NCBI RefSeq assembly: GCF_004403065.1
Contig: NZ_SOHA01000041.1
Coordinates: 1 to 64,000, forward strand
From: Cryobacterium cryoconiti
GTDB taxonomy: Bacteria > Actinomycetota > Actinomycetes > Actinomycetales > Microbacteriaceae
DNA: 64,000 bases
Direction: 5' to 3'
Below the pieces are notes generated by a model, which did no database searches, was not told the DNA's origin, and saw only the letters and a program-made list of their open reading frames with translations. Positions 10,156 through 19,560 of the stretch are shown piece after piece. Numbering within the stretch: the stretch's first letter is position 1; the number at the start of each line of letters is the position of its first letter. The position numbers and the translations under genes are program-made.

Positions 10156-11324
10156 CTCGAGTACGCGCTGTTCTCTTCGACGTAGGCGTGGGTGAGGTCG
10201 TTGGTCCAGATCGTGGCCGTCTCGGTTCCCTCGTGCAGGTCGATCACAACGGAGACGGAGCGGGGGGTCAGGTCGACGAGCTCGCGCGGCTGGTCGGGCT
10301 CCCCCGCGGTGCAGACCTGCACGCCGTTGATGGAGACGTCGATGCCGTAGGGGTCGAAGGCGGCATCCGTCGTGCCGACGGCCGCGAGCACGCGTCCCCA
10401 GTTGGGGTCGTTGCCGAAGATCGCGGTCTTGAACAGGTTGCTGCGGGAGACCGCGCGGGCGACCGTGACGGCGTCGGCCTCGGAGGCGGCGTTCCGCACC
10501 GTGATGGCAACGTCGTGGGCGGACCCCTCGGCGTCGGCCTGTAGCTGCAGGGTGAGGTCCTGGCAGATGGCGACGAGGGCATCCGTGAATTCGGCCAGGT
10601 CGGCGGTGACGCCGCTGGCCCCGGAGCCGAGGAGGGTGACGGTGTCGTTGGTGGACATGCAGCCGTCGGAGTCGAGCCGGTCGAAGGTGACCCGGGTGGC
10701 CTGGCGCAGTGCCACGTCGAGCTGGTCGGAGTCGAGCACGGCGTCGGTCGTGAGGACAACGAGCATGGTGGCCAGGCCGGGTGCGAGCATGCCGGCGCCC
10801 TTGGCCATACCGCCGATCGTCCAGCCGGCGTCGGAGACGAGCATGGTCTGCTTGGGTGTGGTGTCGGTCGTCATGATCGCCTGCGCCGCGGCCAGGCCGG
10901 CCGCCTCGGAGCCGGCATTCTCACCCTGCAGGGCGAGGGTGGCATCCCAGACCCCGGCGGTGATCTTGCCCAGGTCCAGCTGTTCGCCGATCAGGCCGGT
11001 GGAGCAGACCAGCACCTCACCGGCGGAGATCTCCAGGCGGTCGGCGATGGCTTCGGCGGTGGCGTGCGTGGTCTGGAACCCGATGCTGCCGGTGTAGCAG
11101 TTCGCGCCGCCGGAGTTCAGCACGATGGCCTTGACCCGGCCGGCCTTCATGACCTGTTCGCTCCAGAGCACCGGGTTCGCTTTGCAGCGGTTGCTGGTGA
11201 AGACGCTGGCCGCACTGGTGAGCGGGCCGAGGTTCTGCACCACGGCAAGGTCGAGACCGCCGGAATGCTTCAGTCCGGCGGTGACTCCGGCGGCGGCGAA
11301 CCCGGAGGGAGCGGTGACACTCAT
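10152..11324 (-). CDS. argJ: Bifunctional glutamate N-acetyltransferase / ornithine acetyltransferase
   Basis: This enzyme recycles the acetyl group in the cyclic arginine pathway. The 390-aa precursor has the autoproteolytic motif LATMLV, with cleavage between Ala185 and Thr186 producing the two chains and the Thr nucleophile. ATG 11324 was chosen because it overlaps the argC stop (ATGA); the upstream extension is argC read in another frame. Confidence 0.96.
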   Translation of the reverse strand: MSVTAPSGFAAAGVTAGLKHSGGLDLAVVQNLGPLTSAASVFTSNRCKANPVLWSEQVMKAGRVKAIVLNSGGANCYTGSIGFQTTHATAEAIADRLEISAGEVLVCSTGLIGEQLDLGKITAGVWDATLALQGENAGSEAAGLAAAQAIMTTDTTPKQTMLVSDAGWTIGGMAKGAGMLAPGLATMLVVLTTDAVLDSDQLDVALRQATRVTFDRLDSDGCMSTNDTVTLLGSGASGVTADLAEFTDALVAICQDLTLQLQADAEGSAHDVAITVRNAASEADAVTVARAVSRSNLFKTAIFGNDPNWGRVLAAVGTTDAAFDPYGIDVSINGVQVCTAGEPDQPRELVDLTPRSVSVVIDLHEGTETATIWTNDLTHAYVEENSAYSS

Positions 11325-12364
11325 GGGGCAACTCCATTCGTGCAAAGGCCCGTGGTTTCGGGCAGTCCCAGGGCCAGGTTGGCGCACTGGATGGCGGCAC
11401 CGGCGGTGCCTTTGGTGAGATTGTCGACGGCCGTGATCGTCACGACGCGGCCCACGGCCTCATCGACGGCGAGGCCGATCAGGGCGGTGTTGGCGCCGAG
11501 CACGTCAGCCGTGCGCGGAAACCGCCCCTCGGGAAGTACATGCACGAACGGCTCGTCGGAGTAGGTCTGCTCCCAGGCGGCACGCACCGCGGCCGCCGAC
11601 GTGCCGGGAACGAGGCGGGCAGTGGCGGTGCAGAGGATGCCGCGACTCATCGGTACGATCACCGGGGTGAACGAGATGGTCGGGTGTGCGGCCCCGGCCC
11701 AGCGCAGGCTCTGCTGGATTTCAGGGATGTGGCGGTGCACTCCGCCGACCGCATACGGGTTGGCCGAGCCGAGGATCTCGCTGGCCAGGTTCGGCAGCTT
11801 CAGGCTCTTGCCGGCACCGGAGGGTCCGACCGCGAGCACGGCGACGAGGTCGTCGGGCTCGATCACACCGGCACGGATGCCCGGGGCCAGGGCCAGCGCC
11901 ACCGTGCTCGCGTTGCAGCCGGGGGCGGCGATGCGGCGGGAGCCGGCCAGCCGGGCGCGCTGCGTGCCGCCGGCCACGGGCAGCTCGGGTACGCCGTAGG
12001 TCCACGCGCCGAAGTAGTCGCCGCCGTAGAACGCCGCCCAGTCCGTTTCGCTCTCGAGCCGGTGGTCGGCGCCGCAGTCCACGACGAGGGTGTCGGCGGG
12101 CAGGTGCGCGGTGAGTGCACCGGATGCCCCGTGCGGCAGGGCGAGGAACACCACGTCGTGCCCGGCGAGGGTTTCGGGCGTGGTGTCGACCAGGGTGAGG
12201 TGAGCGAGCGAGCGCAGGTGCGGCTGAACGTCGATCAGACGCTGGCCGGCATTGCTGTGCGCCGTGACCGTGCGCACCTCGAAGTCGGGGTGCCCGGCCA
12301 GCAGACGCAACAATTCACCGCCCGCATAACCACTCGCACCTGCCACCGCCACCGAAAAAGACAT
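11321..12364 (-). CDS. argC: N-acetyl-gamma-glutamyl-phosphate reductase
   Basis: This NADPH-dependent enzyme makes N-acetylglutamate semialdehyde. The 347-aa protein starts with the dinucleotide fold [14 protein letters not shown]; the catalytic Cys lies in APGCNAS and the HRHIPEI motif is present. It is the first gene of the operon. No Shine-Dalgarno is evident; TAAGTT ends 6 nt before ATG, so the operon mRNA is probably leaderless. I see no convincing ARG box. Confidence 0.97.
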   Translation of the reverse strand: MSFSVAVAGASGYAGGELLRLLAGHPDFEVRTVTAHSNAGQRLIDVQPHLRSLAHLTLVDTTPETLAGHDVVFLALPHGASGALTAHLPADTLVVDCGADHRLESETDWAAFYGGDYFGAWTYGVPELPVAGGTQRARLAGSRRIAAPGCNASTVALALAPGIRAGVIEPDDLVAVLAVGPSGAGKSLKLPNLASEILGSANPYAVGGVHRHIPEIQQSLRWAGAAHPTISFTPVIVPMSRGILCTATARLVPGTSAAAVRAAWEQTYSDEPFVHVLPEGRFPRTADVLGANTALIGLAVDEAVGRVVTITAVDNLTKGTAGAAIQCANLALGLPETTGLCTNGVAP

Positions 12365-12376
12365 GTTCCAAACTTA
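12362..12376 (-). promoter_or_regulatory. Leaderless-type -10 of argC (arg operon promoter)
   Basis: TAAGTT (12376 to 12371) is followed by 6 nt and then ATG (12364). It lies beside the inverted repeat at 12388-12469, whose left arm ends about where the -35 would be. Confidence 0.5.
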
Positions 12377-12387
12377 GCGCGCCGCCT

Positions 12388-12469
12388 CGCGCGCCGAGAA
12401 TCGCCATTCGCGCCGATAATCGCCGCTCGGGCGGCGACTGTCGGCAGATCGGGCGACTCTCGGCGCGCG
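12388..12469. repeat. Intergenic inverted repeat between pheT and argC
   Basis: An 18-bp arm (12388-12405) pairs with 12451-12469 apart from one G-T type difference; the loop is about 45 nt. The right arm contains CGACTCTCGGCGC, also found next to the inverted repeat at 3559-3618. It may end pheT transcription or modulate the argC promoter. Confidence 0.75.
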
Positions 12470-12501
12470 TGGGGCGGAGCGGTCGGGCGGCACCGGGGCT
12501 C

Positions 12502-15048
12502 CTACTCGCGCAGGGTGGCCCCGAAGCGGGCGGCGGCCACCGCGACGCCGGCGAGCTTGGCGTCGCTGGCCTCCGCGGCGGTGAGGGTGCGATCGGGCGC
12601 CCGGAACCGCAGCGCGAACGTCAGCGACTTGCGGCCGGGCACCACGCCCGTGCCCCGGTAGTCGTCGACGAGTTCGGCGTGGTCGAGCAGCGGCCCGCAG
12701 CCCTCCCGCAGGGTGCGCAGCACGTCGCCGGCGGGCACGGCGGCGTCCACCACGAGGGACAGGTCCTGCGTGGCGGCCGGCATCGTGGCGATCGGGGTGG
12801 CGCGCAGCTCGGCTCCGGCCTCAGCGAAGACCGCGGTCAGGTCGATCTCGGCGACGGCGACGACCGCGGGCAGGTCCGCGCCGCGGGCGACGCGGGGCAG
12901 CAGTTCGCCGGCGTAGCCGACCGAGGTGAGCCCGGCATCCGTCGTCACGAACAGCTCGGCGGTGCGGCCGGGGTGCATCGCCTGGTGCGAGCCCTGACGC
13001 ACGCTGATCGGCACACCGGCGGCCAGCGCCACCTGCTGCACGGCGGCAAGGGCATGCTGCCAGCTCGCCGGCACGACCGGCTGCCCCGGCTGGGGCCGCA
13101 CGACGGAGCCGGTCAGCACGACCGCCACCGACAAGGGCTGCGGCGGGATGCCGGCGTTCAGCTCGGCCTCCAACTGCGCACTCGGGCGCACCGCGCCGGG
13201 CGGCACGACGGCGCTGCCGTAACGGATGCCGGCCACGGGCCGGAACACGAGGCCCAGTTCGAAGACGGCCAGGTCGACGATCCCGCGCGAGCGGTTGCGG
13301 TGTGCGATCTGCAGCAGCCCCGGCAGGATCGACGTGCGCAGGAACGGCGCCTCCCCGTCGAGCGGGTTGGCGACGCGGATCTGCGGAACGGCAGGCCCAC
13401 CGGCCGGCACCACCGGCAGCCCGAACAGGTTGTTGGATTTCTCCGACACGAACGGGTACGCGAGCACCTCGGTGTGGCCGGTGGCGGCGAGCGTCTGCGC
13501 GACCTGGCGGCGCAGGATCTGGGCGTGGGTGAGGCCGCGCCCGGGCGGGGCGACGGGCAGTACCGACGGGATCCGGTCGTAGCCGACGATGCGGGCGACC
13601 TCCTCGGCCAGGGTCCACTTGTCGGTCAGGTCGGGGCGCCAGCTCGGCGCGGTGACGTTCAGCCCGGCCGGGGTCTCCTCGAGGGAGGCGCCGATCTCGG
13701 CCAGCGAGGAGCGCACCTCACCCGGGGTGTACTCGAGCCCGATCAGGCCGGAGATGAAGCCGGTCGGCAGCGCGATGGGCAGTCTCTCGGGGGTGGCGTC
13801 GTGCAGGGAGCCGAGGCCGTCGGCCTCTCCCCCGGCGAGTTCGACCAGCAGCTGCACGACGCGGGCGGCGGCGACCGCGGCCACGGCCGGGTCGACACCG
13901 CGCTCGAAGCGGCGGGACGCCTCGCTGGGCAGCTTGTGTCGGCGGGCCGTGCGCGCGATCGACACGGGATCGAAGTTCGCGGCCTCGATCAGCACATTCG
14001 TGGTGCCGGCGCCGATCTCGGTGCTCTGGCCGCCCATCACGCCGGCCAGGCCGATCGGCCCGGACTCGTCAGTGATCAGCAGATCTTCGGCGTTCAGGGT
14101 GCGGGTCACGTCGTCCAGGGTGACGAGCTTCTCGCCCGCCGCCGCGCGGCGCACGGTGATGCCGCCGGTCAGCGTGTCGAGGTCGTAGCCGTGGATCGGC
14201 TGGCCGAGCTCGATCATCACATAGTTGGTGACGTCGACGATCAGCGAGATCGAACGGATGCCGGCCAGCTTCAGCCGGGCGATCAGCCAGGCCGGAGACG
14301 GCCGGGTGGGGTCCACACCGCGCACCGCGCGGGTGACGAACACGCTCGCGCCGACGCGTCCGCGGATCGGGGCCCGGTCGTCGACCGTGACCGGGAAGGC
14401 GACCGTGGACGCGTCCGCGGTCAGGGCGAGGGCGGGATCACGGAAGGCCGCGCCGGTGGCGTGCGCGTATTCGCGGGCGACGCCGCGGATCGAGAAAGCG
14501 TAGCCACGGTCGGGCGTGACGTTGATCTCGACGGCGGTGTCGTCGAGGCCGAGGAGGGCGATCGCATCCGTGCCGATCTCGGGATCGAGGCCGAGGCTGC
14601 CGAGCACCAGGATGCCGTCGTGCTCATCGCCGAGGCCGAGCTCGCGGGCCGAGGCGATCATGCCGTCGGACACATGCCCGTAGGTCTTGCGCGGCATGAT
14701 CGGGAACGGGCCGGGCAGCACGGCGCCGGGCAGGGTCACGACGACCTTGTCGCCGACGACGAAGTTGTGGGCACCGCACACGATGCCGTGCACGGCCGGG
14801 CCGCCGTCGGCCGCGAGCTCGCCGTCGGCGGCGACGCGCACCTGGCACCAGTTGATGGTCTTGCCGTTGGTCTGCTCTTCGCCGACGAACTCGAGAACCT
14901 GGCCGACCACGATCGGGCCGGTCAGCTCGAAACGGTGGATCTCCTCCTCTTCGAGACCCACGCTCACCAGGGCGGCGTGCACGTCTTCGGGCGTGGTGCC
15001 CGGGGCCAGGTCGACGAACTCGCCCAGCCAGCTCAGTGGTACGCGCAT
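12502..15048 (-). CDS. pheT: Phenylalanine--tRNA ligase beta subunit
   Basis: This is the beta subunit of the (alpha-beta)2 PheRS. The 848-aa protein has the N-terminal PLSWLGEFVD start, an EMAP/tRNA-binding domain (~40-155), the B3/B4 editing domain, a B5 domain and a C-terminal FDX-ACB anticodon-binding domain (PAATQDLSLVVD region). It overlaps the pheS stop by one base (TGATG), so subunit synthesis is coupled. Confidence 0.97.
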   Translation of the reverse strand: MRVPLSWLGEFVDLAPGTTPEDVHAALVSVGLEEEEIHRFELTGPIVVGQVLEFVGEEQTNGKTINWCQVRVAADGELAADGGPAVHGIVCGAHNFVVGDKVVVTLPGAVLPGPFPIMPRKTYGHVSDGMIASARELGLGDEHDGILVLGSLGLDPEIGTDAIALLGLDDTAVEINVTPDRGYAFSIRGVAREYAHATGAAFRDPALALTADASTVAFPVTVDDRAPIRGRVGASVFVTRAVRGVDPTRPSPAWLIARLKLAGIRSISLIVDVTNYVMIELGQPIHGYDLDTLTGGITVRRAAAGEKLVTLDDVTRTLNAEDLLITDESGPIGLAGVMGGQSTEIGAGTTNVLIEAANFDPVSIARTARRHKLPSEASRRFERGVDPAVAAVAAARVVQLLVELAGGEADGLGSLHDATPERLPIALPTGFISGLIGLEYTPGEVRSSLAEIGASLEETPAGLNVTAPSWRPDLTDKWTLAEEVARIVGYDRIPSVLPVAPPGRGLTHAQILRRQVAQTLAATGHTEVLAYPFVSEKSNNLFGLPVVPAGGPAVPQIRVANPLDGEAPFLRTSILPGLLQIAHRNRSRGIVDLAVFELGLVFRPVAGIRYGSAVVPPGAVRPSAQLEAELNAGIPPQPLSVAVVLTGSVVRPQPGQPVVPASWQHALAAVQQVALAAGVPISVRQGSHQAMHPGRTAELFVTTDAGLTSVGYAGELLPRVARGADLPAVVAVAEIDLTAVFAEAGAELRATPIATMPAATQDLSLVVDAAVPAGDVLRTLREGCGPLLDHAELVDDYRGTGVVPGRKSLTFALRFRAPDRTLTAAEASDAKLAGVAVAAARFGATLRE

Positions 15049-16088
15049 CAGACGGTCATCCCGTACTGCTGGCTGAACCGGACGTCGCCTTCGACCATGT
15101 CGTGCATATCCTTCACATCATTTCGGAACATCAGTGCCCGTTCGACGCCGACGCCGAACGCGAATCCGGAGTAGACCTCCGGGTCGATCCCGGCGGAGCG
15201 CAGCACATTGGCGTTGACCATGCCGCAGCCGCCCCACTCGATCCAGCGGGCGCCGTCCTTGAACGTCGGGTGCCACAGGTCGAGTTCGGCGCTGGGCTCG
15301 GTGAACGGGAAGTAGTTGGGGCGAAGGCGCACCTTCGCCTCGGGGCCGAACATGGCCTTCACGAAGTGGTCGAGGGTGCCGCGCAGGTGCGCCATGGTCA
15401 GTCCCTTGTCGATGGCGATGCCCTCGATCTGGTGGAACACGGGAGTGTGCGTGGCGTCGAGCTCGTCGGTGCGGAAGACGCGTCCGGGCGCGACGACGTA
15501 GACGGGCAGTTCGCGGGACAGCAGGGCGCGCAGCTGCACCGGCGAGGTGTGGGTGCGCAGCACCAGGTGGGCGTCGGGCGGGTCGATGAAGAAGGTGTCC
15601 TGCATGGCGCGGGCCGGGTGGTCCTCGTCGAAGTTGAGCGCGTCGAAGTTGAACCACTCGCTCTCGAGCTCGGGGCCCTCGGCGACCTCCCAGCCCATGC
15701 CGACGAAGACATCCGCGACCCGTTCCTGCAACAGGGTGAGCGGATGCCGCGCGCCGGCCTTCCAGGTGGACGCCGCCGCGGTCACGTCGACCGTTTCGGC
15801 CGCGAGCTGGGCGGTGGCCTCCGCCTCGGTGATCGCGGTCTCGCGGGCGGAGAACGCCTGGGCGACGGCACCGCGGGCCTGGCCGAGGAGCTTGCCGGCG
15901 GCGGCCTTCTGGTTGCCGGGCACGCTGCGCATCAGCGCGTTGAGCCGCGCCAGCGGGGAGGCCTCGCCGGTGTGCTCGGTGCGCACGGTTTTCAGGGCTG
16001 CGGAGTCGTTCGCGGCGGCAATGGCGGCGAGGGCGGCCTCGACGGCCGCGCTCACGACTGGTTCGGAGATCTCAGTGGGGTCAGACAC
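15048..16088 (-). CDS. pheS: Phenylalanine--tRNA ligase alpha subunit
   Basis: This is the catalytic class II subunit. The 346-aa protein has a coiled-coil N-terminus (Ala-rich, ~10-95) and motif 2/3 regions (FFIDPPDAHLVLRTHTSPVQ, FGVGVERALM). GTG 16088 was chosen since MSDPTEISEP is a normal start; the longer reading enters the transporter gene. It begins only 26 nt after gluD. A TAAACT hexamer 8 nt upstream suggests a near-leaderless transcript of its own. Confidence 0.95.
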   Translation of the reverse strand: MSDPTEISEPVVSAAVEAALAAIAAANDSAALKTVRTEHTGEASPLARLNALMRSVPGNQKAAAGKLLGQARGAVAQAFSARETAITEAEATAQLAAETVDVTAAASTWKAGARHPLTLLQERVADVFVGMGWEVAEGPELESEWFNFDALNFDEDHPARAMQDTFFIDPPDAHLVLRTHTSPVQLRALLSRELPVYVVAPGRVFRTDELDATHTPVFHQIEGIAIDKGLTMAHLRGTLDHFVKAMFGPEAKVRLRPNYFPFTEPSAELDLWHPTFKDGARWIEWGGCGMVNANVLRSAGIDPEVYSGFAFGVGVERALMFRNDVKDMHDMVEGDVRFSQQYGMTV

Positions 16089-16102
16089 AAGGCACAAGTT
16101 TA
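16086..16102 (-). promoter_or_regulatory. Candidate -10 of pheS
   Basis: TAAACT (16102 to 16097) lies 8 nt before GTG 16088, inside the 26-bp gluD-pheS gap. It would let pheST be transcribed independently of the upstream transporter. Confidence 0.35.
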
Positions 16103-16114
16103 GTGCTGCTGCGC

Positions 16115-17029
16115 CTACGGCTTGCCCATCTGGTTGCCCAGCGCCGCCGGGTAGACCAGCTCGGGGTCGAGGGGCTTCTCGGGCGGAGCCTTCGTCTCCG
16201 TCGTCACGCCACCGGACTTGGAGCCGGTGCGACGGGCGATGACGCGGGCCAGCCAGGAGAGCAGCAGGTTCATCGTCAGGTAGATCGCGAGCACAACCAG
16301 GAAGAAGGAGAAGGAATAGCGGCTGCCGAAGAAGTTCGTCATCGAGGTGCCGCTGCGGAGCAGTTCCTCGTAGCCGACCACGAAGGCCAGGGACGTGTCC
16401 TTGAGGAGTACGACGAGCTGCGCGATGATGATCGGCAGCATCTGCCGGAACGCCTGGGGGAACTCGATCCGCAATCGTGTCGCCACCGGGGTGAGCCCGA
16501 TGGCCAGCCCGGCCTCGCGCTGGCCGCGGGGCAGGCTCTTGATGCCGGCCCGGAGCGCCTCGCCGATGATCGCGCCGTTGTAGACGGAGAGAGCGGCGAC
16601 GCCGGCCCAGAAGGAGCCGGTGGAGAAGACGAGCAGGATGAAGAGCATCATCAGCAGCACGGGCATGCCGCGCACGAATTCGAGCACGACCGTGGTCGGA
16701 ATCCGAATCCATTTGGTGTCGGACACGCGTCCGAACGAGAACAGAACGCCGAGCAGCAGCGCGAACACCGCGGCGACGCCGGCCATCCGGAGGGTGTTCA
16801 GGGCTCCGCGGCCGAGGGTGCGCCAGACCTCGCGGTCGGAGAAGACATCCCAGCGGGTCGGATCCCACAGTCCCGGCTGCACGGCGCCGTTGGCACTGGT
16901 CTTGGGCGCGCCCAGGGCCAGGATGAGCCAGACGAGGCCCGCGGCGATGAGCAGTGCGGTGACCACGGAGAAAATGCGGGACCGCAGGATGGCCTTCGGG
17001 CCGGGAGCGTCATAGAGCACGGAGGTCAT
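16115..17029 (-). CDS. Glutamate/amino-acid ABC transporter permease, GluD type
   Basis: This inner-membrane permease belongs to the polar amino-acid (HAAT) uptake class. The 304-aa protein has a first helix at ~18-38, a long extracytoplasmic stretch, and then the conserved permease core with five or so helices and an EAA-like loop (EALRAGIKSLPRGQREAGLAIG). The charged C-terminal tail is cytoplasmic. It overlaps gluC by ATGA. Substrate assignment rests on the gluABCD-like order and is inference. Confidence 0.88.
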   Translation of the reverse strand: MTSVLYDAPGPKAILRSRIFSVVTALLIAAGLVWLILALGAPKTSANGAVQPGLWDPTRWDVFSDREVWRTLGRGALNTLRMAGVAAVFALLLGVLFSFGRVSDTKWIRIPTTVVLEFVRGMPVLLMMLFILLVFSTGSFWAGVAALSVYNGAIIGEALRAGIKSLPRGQREAGLAIGLTPVATRLRIEFPQAFRQMLPIIIAQLVVLLKDTSLAFVVGYEELLRSGTSMTNFFGSRYSFSFFLVVLAIYLTMNLLLSWLARVIARRTGSKSGGVTTETKAPPEKPLDPELVYPAALGNQMGKP

Positions 17030-17673
17030 CGGAGTACCGCCACCTTCTTCTCGACCCGCGCGGCGATCAGGCCGAGCGAGATGGTGACCAGGAGGTAGAA
17101 GGCCGCGACCGCGAGCAGGATGGCGAGCACCTGGTCGCCGCGGTCGTTGGTGACCTTGCGGGCGGCGCCGAACAGTTCGAAGACGAAGAATGCACCGGCG
17201 ACGGAGGTGTTCTTCGTCAGGGCGATGAACACGTTGATCAGCGGCGGGACGACCATGCGCACGGCCTGCGGCATGACCACGAAGGAGAGGGTCTGGGTGA
17301 AGGTCAGTCCCACGCTGCGGGCGGCCTCGGCCTGGCCCACGTGCACGCCGTTGACGCCCGAGCGCAGCGCTTCGGCGACGAACGGCGAGGTGTAGACCGT
17401 GAGGCCGATCATGGCGAGCACGAAGTAGCCCGGGGAGAACTGCAGGTACGGCAGGATGAAGGCGCAGAAGAACAGCACCAGGGTGAGCGGGGTGTTGCGC
17501 ACGATCTCGGTGTAGACCGTGGCGAATCCGCGCAGGGATGCGACGGGCGAGATGCGCATGGCAGCGATGATGATGCCGAGCACGAGCGCTCCCGTGCCGG
17601 ACAGAAGCAGAAGGCCCAACGTGTTCTTGAAGCCTTCCAGGAACACGGGAAGGTTTTCGATGACTGCGTCCAC
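17026..17673 (-). CDS. Glutamate/amino-acid ABC transporter permease, GluC type
   Basis: The 215-aa inner-membrane permease is partner to the GluD-type subunit. Five hydrophobic segments surround the EAA loop (EALRSGVNGVHVGQAEAARSVG). The GTG start has a strong AGGAGGTGA ribosome-binding site. It follows the substrate-binding gene after a 121-bp gap that holds a stable stem. Confidence 0.88.
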   Translation of the reverse strand: MDAVIENLPVFLEGFKNTLGLLLLSGTGALVLGIIIAAMRISPVASLRGFATVYTEIVRNTPLTLVLFFCAFILPYLQFSPGYFVLAMIGLTVYTSPFVAEALRSGVNGVHVGQAEAARSVGLTFTQTLSFVVMPQAVRMVVPPLINVFIALTKNTSVAGAFFVFELFGAARKVTNDRGDQVLAILLAVAAFYLLVTISLGLIAARVEKKVAVLR

Positions 17674-17737
17674 AACTCACCTCCTCTTCTGTAGTGACTG
17701 TCTGGGTATCGTGCGGGTGCACGTGGAACGTGATGAT

Positions 17738-17770
17738 CGGGGCGGCCGTTCTTTGAGACCGGCCGCCCCG
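17738..17770 (-). terminator. Stem-loop between substrate-binding and permease genes
   Basis: Perfect 11-bp arms CGGGGCGGCCG / CGGCCGCCCCG enclose an 11-nt loop. No T tract follows. Such intercistronic stems in ABC-transporter operons usually stabilise the upstream binding-protein mRNA or cause partial termination, giving excess binding protein; that role is inference here. Confidence 0.6.
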
Positions 17771-17794
17771 GTCAGCGTGTGGTGCTGGTTGTGC

Positions 17795-18664
17795 CTAGTA
17801 CCGGTTGACGGTCGGCGGGGTCGGGGTCTCGAGCACCGTGCCGGCGGTCGCTTCCCAGGCCTTGGCCCAGGTGCCGTCGTCGAAGGACTCTTCGAGGACA
17901 TCGTTGATGAAGGTGCGGAACTCCGTGTCGTCCTTCTTCAGGCCGATGCCGTAGGGCTCCTCGGTGAAGGGGTTGTCGACAACCTCGAACTCACCGGCGT
18001 TCTGGTCGGCGAGGCCGGCCAGAATGACGTTGTCCGTGGTCACGGCGACAACCTCGCCGCTGCGCAGCGGGCCGAGGCAGTTGGAGTACGTGTCGGTCGC
18101 GATCACGTTGTCGGTGTACGCGGCGATGTTCTTCTCCGACGTCGAACCGCTCACGGTGCAGACGGGCTTGCCGGCGAGGTCGTCCGGGCCGGTGATCTTG
18201 TCGGGGTTGCCGGCGAGCACGAGCAGGTCCTGACCGGCCAGGTAGTACGGTCCGGCGAAGTCGACGACCTCCTTGCGGGTGTCGTTGATCGTGTAGGTCG
18301 CGACGACGAGGTCGACCTGGCCGTTCTGCAGGAAGGGCTCGCGGTTCGCGGACACGGTCTCGGTCCACTTGATGTTCTCGGCGGAGATGCCGAGCTTGGC
18401 GGCGATGAGCTTGCCCATCTCCACGTCGAAACCGACCGGCTTGTCGTCCGGGCCCTTGAGGCCGAAGAGCGGCTGGTCGAACTTGGTGCCGATGGTGATC
18501 TTGCCGGCCTCGTTCAGCTTGGCCATGGTGGTACCGGCTTCGAACTCAACCGTTTCCTCAACCGGAGCAGCCTCAGGCGTCTCAGCGGAATCGGTGCATC
18601 CGCTGAGAGTGAGGGCGCTTGCGAGGGCAATGGCCGAAATCATTAGACCTTTTTTGAGTCTCAT
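17795..18664 (-). CDS. Glutamate/amino-acid ABC transporter substrate-binding lipoprotein, GluB type
   Basis: This is the extracellular lipid-anchored binding protein (SBP family 3). The 289-aa precursor has a lipoprotein signal with lipobox LSGC (Cys23), then an acidic linker and the two-lobe fold with FDVEMGKLIAAKLG and ATYTINDTRKEVVDFAGPYY motifs. ATG 18664 has an AGGAGA ribosome-binding site. It is flanked by the ATPase gene upstream and permeases downstream. Confidence 0.92.
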   Translation of the reverse strand: MRLKKGLMISAIALASALTLSGCTDSAETPEAAPVEETVEFEAGTTMAKLNEAGKITIGTKFDQPLFGLKGPDDKPVGFDVEMGKLIAAKLGISAENIKWTETVSANREPFLQNGQVDLVVATYTINDTRKEVVDFAGPYYLAGQDLLVLAGNPDKITGPDDLAGKPVCTVSGSTSEKNIAAYTDNVIATDTYSNCLGPLRSGEVVAVTTDNVILAGLADQNAGEFEVVDNPFTEEPYGIGLKKDDTEFRTFINDVLEESFDDGTWAKAWEATAGTVLETPTPPTVNRY

Positions 18665-18701
18665 GGGTATCTCCTGATTGCTGTGTCGTCCTGCACACCG
18701 G

Positions 18702-19490
18702 TTAGTGGGCAAGTATTTTGGAGAGGAAGTCTTTCGCTCTCGTGCTCTGGGGGTTCGTGAAGAACTGCTCGGGCGTGGTCTCTTCGACGATCTCGCCCTC
18801 GGCCATGAAGATGACGCGGTCGGCGGCACGACGGGCGAAGCCCATCTCGTGCGTGACGACGATCATGGTCATGCCGTCGTTGGCGAGGTTGATCATGACC
18901 TCGAGCACCTCGTTGATCATCTCGGGGTCGAGCGCGCTGGTGGGCTCGTCGAGCAGGATGACCTTGGGGTCCATGGCCAGGGCCCGTGCGATCGCGACGC
19001 GCTGCTGCTGCCCGCCGGACAGCTGGGCCGGCATCTTCTTCGCCTGGTTGGCCACACCGACGCGCTCGAGGAGCACCATGGCCTTCTCCTCGGCCTCGGC
19101 CTTCGACAGCCCGCGAACCTTGATCGGTCCGAGGGTGACGTTCTCGAGAACGGTCTTGTGGGCGAACAGGTTGAACGCCTGGAACACCATGCCGACGTCG
19201 GCACGCAACTTGGCCAGCGCCTTGCCCTCGGCCGGCAGCTTCACGCCGTCGATCGTGATCACGCCGGCGTCGATGGTCTCGAGCCGGTTGATGGCCCGGC
19301 ACAGGGTGGACTTGCCGGAACCACTGGGCCCGATCACCACGACGACCTCACCCCGGTTGACGACGGCGTTGATCTTCTTCAGCACGTGAAGTTCACCGTA
19401 GTGCTTGTCGACGTCGCTGATCACGACGAGAGGCTCACCGCGCAACACCGTGATGTTGGACGTCGCCGGCGCAGAATCTGTAGGCTCCAT
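18702..19490 (-). CDS. Glutamate/amino-acid ABC transporter ATP-binding protein, GluA type
   Basis: This is the cytoplasmic ATPase of the uptake system. The 262-aa protein has Walker [10 protein letters not shown], signature LSGGQQQR, Walker [14 protein letters not shown] and the H-loop VTHEM. ATG 19490 was preferred over a TTG nine bases upstream because it places a TAGGTT hexamer 7 nt before the start. First gene of the four-gene uptake operon. Confidence 0.95.
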   Translation of the reverse strand: MEPTDSAPATSNITVLRGEPLVVISDVDKHYGELHVLKKINAVVNRGEVVVVIGPSGSGKSTLCRAINRLETIDAGVITIDGVKLPAEGKALAKLRADVGMVFQAFNLFAHKTVLENVTLGPIKVRGLSKAEAEEKAMVLLERVGVANQAKKMPAQLSGGQQQRVAIARALAMDPKVILLDEPTSALDPEMINEVLEVMINLANDGMTMIVVTHEMGFARRAADRVIFMAEGEIVEETTPEQFFTNPQSTRAKDFLSKILAH

Positions 19491-19503
19491 GTCCCCCAAC
19501 CTA
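19488..19503 (-). promoter_or_regulatory. Candidate -10 of the transporter operon
   Basis: TAGGTT (19503 to 19498) ends 7 nt before ATG 19490, so the operon mRNA may be leaderless; the intervening GGGGGAC could alternatively act as a ribosome-binding site for a slightly longer leader. Confidence 0.4.
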
Positions 19504-19560
19504 GGCTAGAGGGAGGGTCCTTCAGAACCACCGGCGTGCGTGGTTACCGAGCTGTGATGA

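Noticed and set aside
9223..12364. Frameshift or broken gene in the arg operon, because several longer overlapping frames exist
   Set aside because: Every arg gene is intact with family-typical length; overlaps are 4-bp ATGA/TTGA junctions.
12469..15174. Long plus-strand reading frame opposite pheT
   Set aside because: It mirrors pheT, which has full-length conserved domains; the antisense translation is compositionally biased and unrecognisable.
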